Source: Mycobacterium aquaticum | Lineage (GTDB): Bacteria; Actinomycetota; Actinomycetes; Mycobacteriales; Mycobacteriaceae | Assembly (NCBI RefSeq): GCF_002086485.1 | Contig: NZ_MVHF01000031.1 | Location: 28,954 to 92,953 of the forward strand | Length of the DNA: 64,000 nucleotides | Direction of reading: 5' to 3' | Part shown: positions 60,862 through 64,000 of the stretch, one piece after another | How positions within the stretch are numbered: the stretch's first letter is position 1 | Layout of the letters: each line of letters starts with the position of its first letter | Translations under genes and position numbers: made by a program | The notes under the pieces: model-generated | What the model was told of the DNA's origin: nothing | The model's input: the letters and a program-made list of their open reading frames with translations, nothing else | Database searches by the model: none

Positions 60862-61872
60862 ATGGCCATGACCCGGGTGCAGGGGAGGATCTGGCGAGAG
60901 GGCCTGCCGGTCGACGGTTTCACATTCGACGGGATCTCGGACTGTCTGACAGACGAGAACACCTTGATCTGGGCGGACATCTACGATCCGGATCACGACA
61001 CCCTGCGGGCACTCGCCGAGGAACTCGGGCTCAACATCTGGGCCGTCGAGGATGCCATGGCACCCATGGAACGCACGAAAGCGTCTGTGTACCACACACA
61101 TACGTTCTTCACGGTGTACGCGGTGCACCTGCGGATCCCGACCGACGACATCTCCAGCACCTTGGTCAAGCACCGCATCTCGGCGTTCGTCCTGCCCCGC
61201 GGACTCATCACTGTGCGACTGCCACCGGCTGAACCGGAGCCCACCGATTTCGACGCCGACGAAGTCTCCCGGCGCTTCGACGAACTCGGCGGGCAACAGT
61301 ACGGAGTCGGCGCACTCGTACACGGTCTGCTCGATGTGGTGGTGGACGGACATTTCGAGGCGGTCCAGGAACTCGACGATGCCATCGAGTCGCTCGAGGA
61401 CGAACTGTTCGACGACGGTGGGCCACGACGTGGGCTACAGCGACGCACCTTCCGGCTGCGCAAAGATCTGGTCCAGCTACGCCGCGTCGTGCTGCCGATG
61501 CGCGAGGTGGTCAGCACCATCCAGCATCGCCGCATGGATTCGCAGATCTCGCCCGAACTCGACCCGCTCTACGCCGACCTCTACGACCACGTGCTGCGCG
61601 CGTCGGAGTGGACGGAATCCCTGCGCGACATGGTCACCACCGTGTTCGAGACCAACCTGTCGCTGCAGGACGCCCGGCTCAACACCGTGATGAAGAAGCT
61701 GACCGGCTGGGCCGCGATCATCGCGGTTCCCACTGCCATCACCGGTTTTTACGGCCAGAACGTCGTATATCCGGGCATCAACACCGTCGTGGGATTCATC
61801 GCCAGTTCGACGCTGATCGTCGTTCTCGTGGTCCTGCTGTACGTGATGTTCAAGCGTCGCGACTGGCTCTGA
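60862..61872 (+). CDS. CorA-family divalent metal transporter with GQN in place of GMN
   Basis: 336 residues from the ATG at 60862; upstream in-frame codons overlap the TetR gene. A cytosolic alpha/beta domain and long helices (ELDDAIESLEDELFDDG) lead to two C-terminal membrane helices. The loop between them reads GFYGQNVVYPG, where the pore signature of CorA is YGMN. The change may alter ion choice (Mg2+, Zn2+, Co2+). The positively charged tail MFKRRDWL is typical. Confidence 0.88.
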   Translation: MAMTRVQGRIWREGLPVDGFTFDGISDCLTDENTLIWADIYDPDHDTLRALAEELGLNIWAVEDAMAPMERTKASVYHTHTFFTVYAVHLRIPTDDISSTLVKHRISAFVLPRGLITVRLPPAEPEPTDFDADEVSRRFDELGGQQYGVGALVHGLLDVVVDGHFEAVQELDDAIESLEDELFDDGGPRRGLQRRTFRLRKDLVQLRRVVLPMREVVSTIQHRRMDSQISPELDPLYADLYDHVLRASEWTESLRDMVTTVFETNLSLQDARLNTVMKKLTGWAAIIAVPTAITGFYGQNVVYPGINTVVGFIASSTLIVVLVVLLYVMFKRRDWL

Positions 61873-61888
61873 GACTTATCTCACAGGT

Positions 61889-61902
61889 CCCCCTTTTGGG
61901 GG
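61889..61902. terminator. CCCCCTTTTGGGGG hairpin after the CorA-like gene
   Basis: A perfect five-pair G/C stem (six with the flanking T-A) and four-base loop, 17 bases after the CorA-like stop. No U-tract, so either a factor-independent stop typical of mycobacteria or part of the pntA leader. Confidence 0.5.
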
Positions 61903-62004
61903 ATATTGGGAGTCAGACCAAATTGAACACCGCAGGTCAAAGGTAGGACCCAAAGCCAAGGGCGCCGTCGGGCATTGGAGGACGTACGAGATAGCCGAAC
62001 TCAA

Positions 62005-62049
62005 ATGCAAGACTCATCCATGCCCAATCAACAGATCGGACACAAGTAG
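62005..62049 (+). CDS. Short leader ORF abutting pntA
   Basis: ATG at 62005 (or 62020, same frame) to TAG at 62047-62049 encodes MQDSSMPNQQIGHK. The TAG directly touches the pntA ATG at 62050, and pntA has no ribosome site of its own, so its translation may depend on ribosomes ending this ORF. Confidence 0.4.
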   Translation: MQDSSMPNQQIGHK

Positions 62050-63585
62050 ATGATCATCGGGATTCCGCGCGAGTCTCAACCAGGAGAAACGCGCGTCGCT
62101 GCCACACCACAGACTGTGGGACAGATTACCAAGCTCGGCTACACCGTCGTCGTCGAATCGGGCGCAGGGGTGGCCTCGAGTTTCGCCGACAGCGCTTACG
62201 TAGCGGCCGGCGCCGAGATCGGCTCGTTCGAGCAGGTATGGGCAACGGACGTGGTGCTGAAGGTCAACGCGCCCACCGATGATGAGATCGCCGCGATGAG
62301 CGACGGCGCGACCCTGGTCGCCCTGATCTCCCCGGCCTTGAAACCCGAACTCGTCGAGAAGCTCGGCACGCGTCGCATCACGGTGCTGGCCATGGACGCG
62401 GTGCCGCGCATCTCCCGCGCCCAGTCCCTGGATGTGCTGTCGTCGATGGCCAACATCGCCGGCTACCGGGCAGTGATCGAAGCCGCGCACGAGTTCGGCC
62501 GATTCTTCACCGGTCAGGTGACCGCGGCAGGCAAGGTGCCCCCGGCCAAGGTGCTCGTGGTCGGCGCCGGGGTCGCCGGTCTGGCCGCCATCGGCGCCGC
62601 GGGCAGCCTCGGCGCCATCGTGCGGGCCACCGACCCCCGCCCGGAGGTCGCCGATCAGGTCGCGTCCCTGGGCGGGGAGTACCTCGCGGTGGATCCCGAG
62701 GCCGCCGAGGTGTCGACCACCGGCTACGCCAAAGAGATGGGCGAGGACTACAAGGCCCGCGAAGCGCAGCTCTATGCCGAGCAGTGCAAGGACGTCGACA
62801 TCATCATCACCACGGCGCTGATCCCCGGTCGGCCCGCGCCCCGCATCATCACCGCCGCCATGGTCGCGTCGATGAAATCGGGCAGCGTGATCGTCGACAT
62901 GGCCGCGGCCAACGGCGGCAACGTCGAGGGCACCGTCAAGGACCAGGCGATCGTGACCGACAACGGCGTGACGATCATCGGCTACACCGATCTGGCGGGA
63001 CGCCTCCCGGCCCAGGCGAGCCAGTTGTACGGCACCAACCTGGTGAACCTGCTCAAGCTGCTGACGCCGGAGAAGGACGGCAAGCTGATCCTGGACTTCG
63101 ACGATGTGGTGCAGCGGTCGGTGACCGTGGTGCGCGACGGCGAGATCACCTGGCCGCCGCCACCGGTGCAGGTGTCCGCCGCGCCGGTCACCAAGCCGAC
63201 CGCCGAAGCGCCTTCGGCCAAGCCGGAAAAGCACCCGATGTCGACCGGACGCAGGCTCGGGGTGACCTTCGCCGTCGCCGCCGCGGTCTTCGCGTTGATC
63301 GCGATCTCCCCGAGCGCACTGCAGGTGCACCTGACCGTCTTCGCGCTGGCCATCGTGATCGGCTATTACGTCATCGGCAACGTGCACCACGCGCTGCACA
63401 CCCCGCTGATGTCGGTGACCAACGCGATCTCGGGCATCATCGTGGTCGGCGCGCTGCTGCAGATCGGCCAGCACAACGTCGCGGTCACCGTGTTGGCCTG
63501 CGCGGCGATCCTGCTGGCCAGCATCAACGTCTTCGGCGGCTTCGCGGTGACGCGCCGCATGCTCGCGATGTTCTCCCGCAGCTAG
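62050..63585 (+). CDS. pntA: NAD(P) transhydrogenase subunit alpha (fused PntA)
   Basis: 511 residues, the size of E. coli PntA. The N-terminal NAD(H)-binding domain I has IPRESQPGETRVAATP and VVGAGVAGLAAIGAAGSLGAIVRATD; a Pro/Ala linker at about 375-395 leads to the membrane domain IIa with four helices. In M. tuberculosis these two parts are separate genes (pntAa, pntAb); here they are one protein. The complex uses the proton gradient to make NADPH from NADH. Confidence 0.93.
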   Translation: MIIGIPRESQPGETRVAATPQTVGQITKLGYTVVVESGAGVASSFADSAYVAAGAEIGSFEQVWATDVVLKVNAPTDDEIAAMSDGATLVALISPALKPELVEKLGTRRITVLAMDAVPRISRAQSLDVLSSMANIAGYRAVIEAAHEFGRFFTGQVTAAGKVPPAKVLVVGAGVAGLAAIGAAGSLGAIVRATDPRPEVADQVASLGGEYLAVDPEAAEVSTTGYAKEMGEDYKAREAQLYAEQCKDVDIIITTALIPGRPAPRIITAAMVASMKSGSVIVDMAAANGGNVEGTVKDQAIVTDNGVTIIGYTDLAGRLPAQASQLYGTNLVNLLKLLTPEKDGKLILDFDDVVQRSVTVVRDGEITWPPPPVQVSAAPVTKPTAEAPSAKPEKHPMSTGRRLGVTFAVAAAVFALIAISPSALQVHLTVFALAIVIGYYVIGNVHHALHTPLMSVTNAISGIIVVGALLQIGQHNVAVTVLACAAILLASINVFGGFAVTRRMLAMFSRS

Positions 63586-63623
63586 CGCCTGCGCCCCCAC
63601 ACGACATCTTTCGAATGGATCCC

Positions 63624-64000
63624 ATGTTCACCTTGGAAAACGTTGCCTCCGCGGCATACGTCATCGCGGCACTGCTGTTCATCCTCGCCCTTGCCGGCCT
63701 GTCCAGGCACGAGACATCAAGAGCCGGAAACACTTTCGGCATCGTCGGCATGGCCGTGGCACTGATCGCGACCATCGCACTGGCCCTGGACCGCAAGATC
63801 GAACCCCTGGGGCTGGCCCTGCTCGTCGGCGCCATGATCGTCGGTGCGGCGATCGGGCTGTGGCGTGCCCGGGTGGTCGAGATGACGGGCATGCCCGAGC
63901 TGATCGCGCTGCTGCACTCATTTGTCGGCCTGGCCGCGGTGCTGGTCGGCTGGAACGGCTACCTGCACGTCGAGAACGATCTCGCCGGCGCCGAGGCCGC
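63624..64000 (+). CDS. pntB: NAD(P) transhydrogenase subunit beta (PntB), N-terminal part
   Basis: The frame is open from the ATG at 63624 (an in-frame ATG at 63615 is possible) through the window edge. Visible are several membrane helices (VIAALLFILALAG, FGIVGMAVALIATIAL) and MPELIALLHSFVGLAAVLVGWNGYL, characteristic of PntB. It forms the proton channel and NADP-binding subunit with PntA, 38 bases upstream. Confidence 0.9.
   Translation, partial: MFTLENVASAAYVIAALLFILALAGLSRHETSRAGNTFGIVGMAVALIATIALALDRKIEPLGLALLVGAMIVGAAIGLWRARVVEMTGMPELIALLHSFVGLAAVLVGWNGYLHVENDLAGAEA

Noticed and set aside
61873..62049. Known riboswitch upstream of pntA
   Set aside because: No conserved riboswitch core could be recognised; only a short hairpin and a leader ORF are visible.
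62014..63600. 528-codon frame antisense to pntA
   Set aside because: His/Arg/Asp-rich shadow; pntA has all its family motifs.

Overview
The window is high-GC DNA from a fast-growing mycobacterium (Mycolicibacterium, M. smegmatis-like). The markers are a complete mce1 operon with its divergent regulator, an Emb-family arabinosyltransferase, an NDMA-dependent alcohol dehydrogenase family, DUF732 and deazaflavin-reductase family proteins, and gene order matching the M. tuberculosis Rv0155-Rv0178 block. In this window that block runs from pntA/pntB at the right end, through the Rv0157A-like peptide and Rv0158-like TetR, Rv0162-0164-like genes, mce1R, fadD5, yrbE1AB and mce1A-F, to the Rv0175-0178-like genes. 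No rRNA, tRNA, CRISPR array or insertion sequence was recognised.

Left part (1-20.3 kb): the 3' end of an NDMA-type alcohol dehydrogenase; a winged-helix/DUF559 nuclease gene sitting exactly between two nearly identical 54-bp palindromes; an SDR; a pirin; a PQQ-type sugar dehydrogenase lipoprotein; a phosphodiester glycosidase; a degenerate class III cyclase domain; a barnase-like lipoprotein RNase with its barstar inhibitor; an OafA-type acyltransferase; a serine hydrolase plus a Ser/Thr kinase; a large secreted Ala/Thr-rich protein behind a CRP-like site; fructosamine kinase and SDR; a Ddn-like reductase; a DUF732 protein; and a stand-alone Emb paralogue. The last two lie between inverted copies of a second palindromic repeat family.

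Middle (20.3-44 kb): YoaK, then the mce1 locus on the minus strand (fadD5, yrbE1A/B, mce1A-F, four Mce-associated genes; most junctions overlap by ATGA). Mce1R is transcribed divergently from fadD5. It is followed by a secretory lipase, an SRPBCC protein, a thioesterase, an alcohol dehydrogenase, an acyl-CoA dehydrogenase, a MarR-methyltransferase pair, a TetR, and a 36-residue probably leaderless microprotein. The core of this block is a lipid/steroid import and metabolism unit.

Right part (44-64 kb): a sulfonate/taurine-type ABC operon preceded by a short leader ORF with a Cys-Cys pair (probable cysteine-responsive attenuator). Next comes a catabolic island. Its minus-strand operon has two tandem saccharopine-dehydrogenase-like enzymes, a DAO-type oxidase and two membrane proteins. 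Facing it are an EthA-like Baeyer-Villiger monooxygenase with an alpha/beta hydrolase, an NDMA-type alcohol dehydrogenase, a TetR and a flavin amine oxidase. Three promoters in this island share a TCGA-N7-TCGA operator. The window ends with a P450/TetR pair, a CorA-like transporter carrying GQN instead of GMN, fused pntA behind an abutting leader ORF, and the start of pntB.
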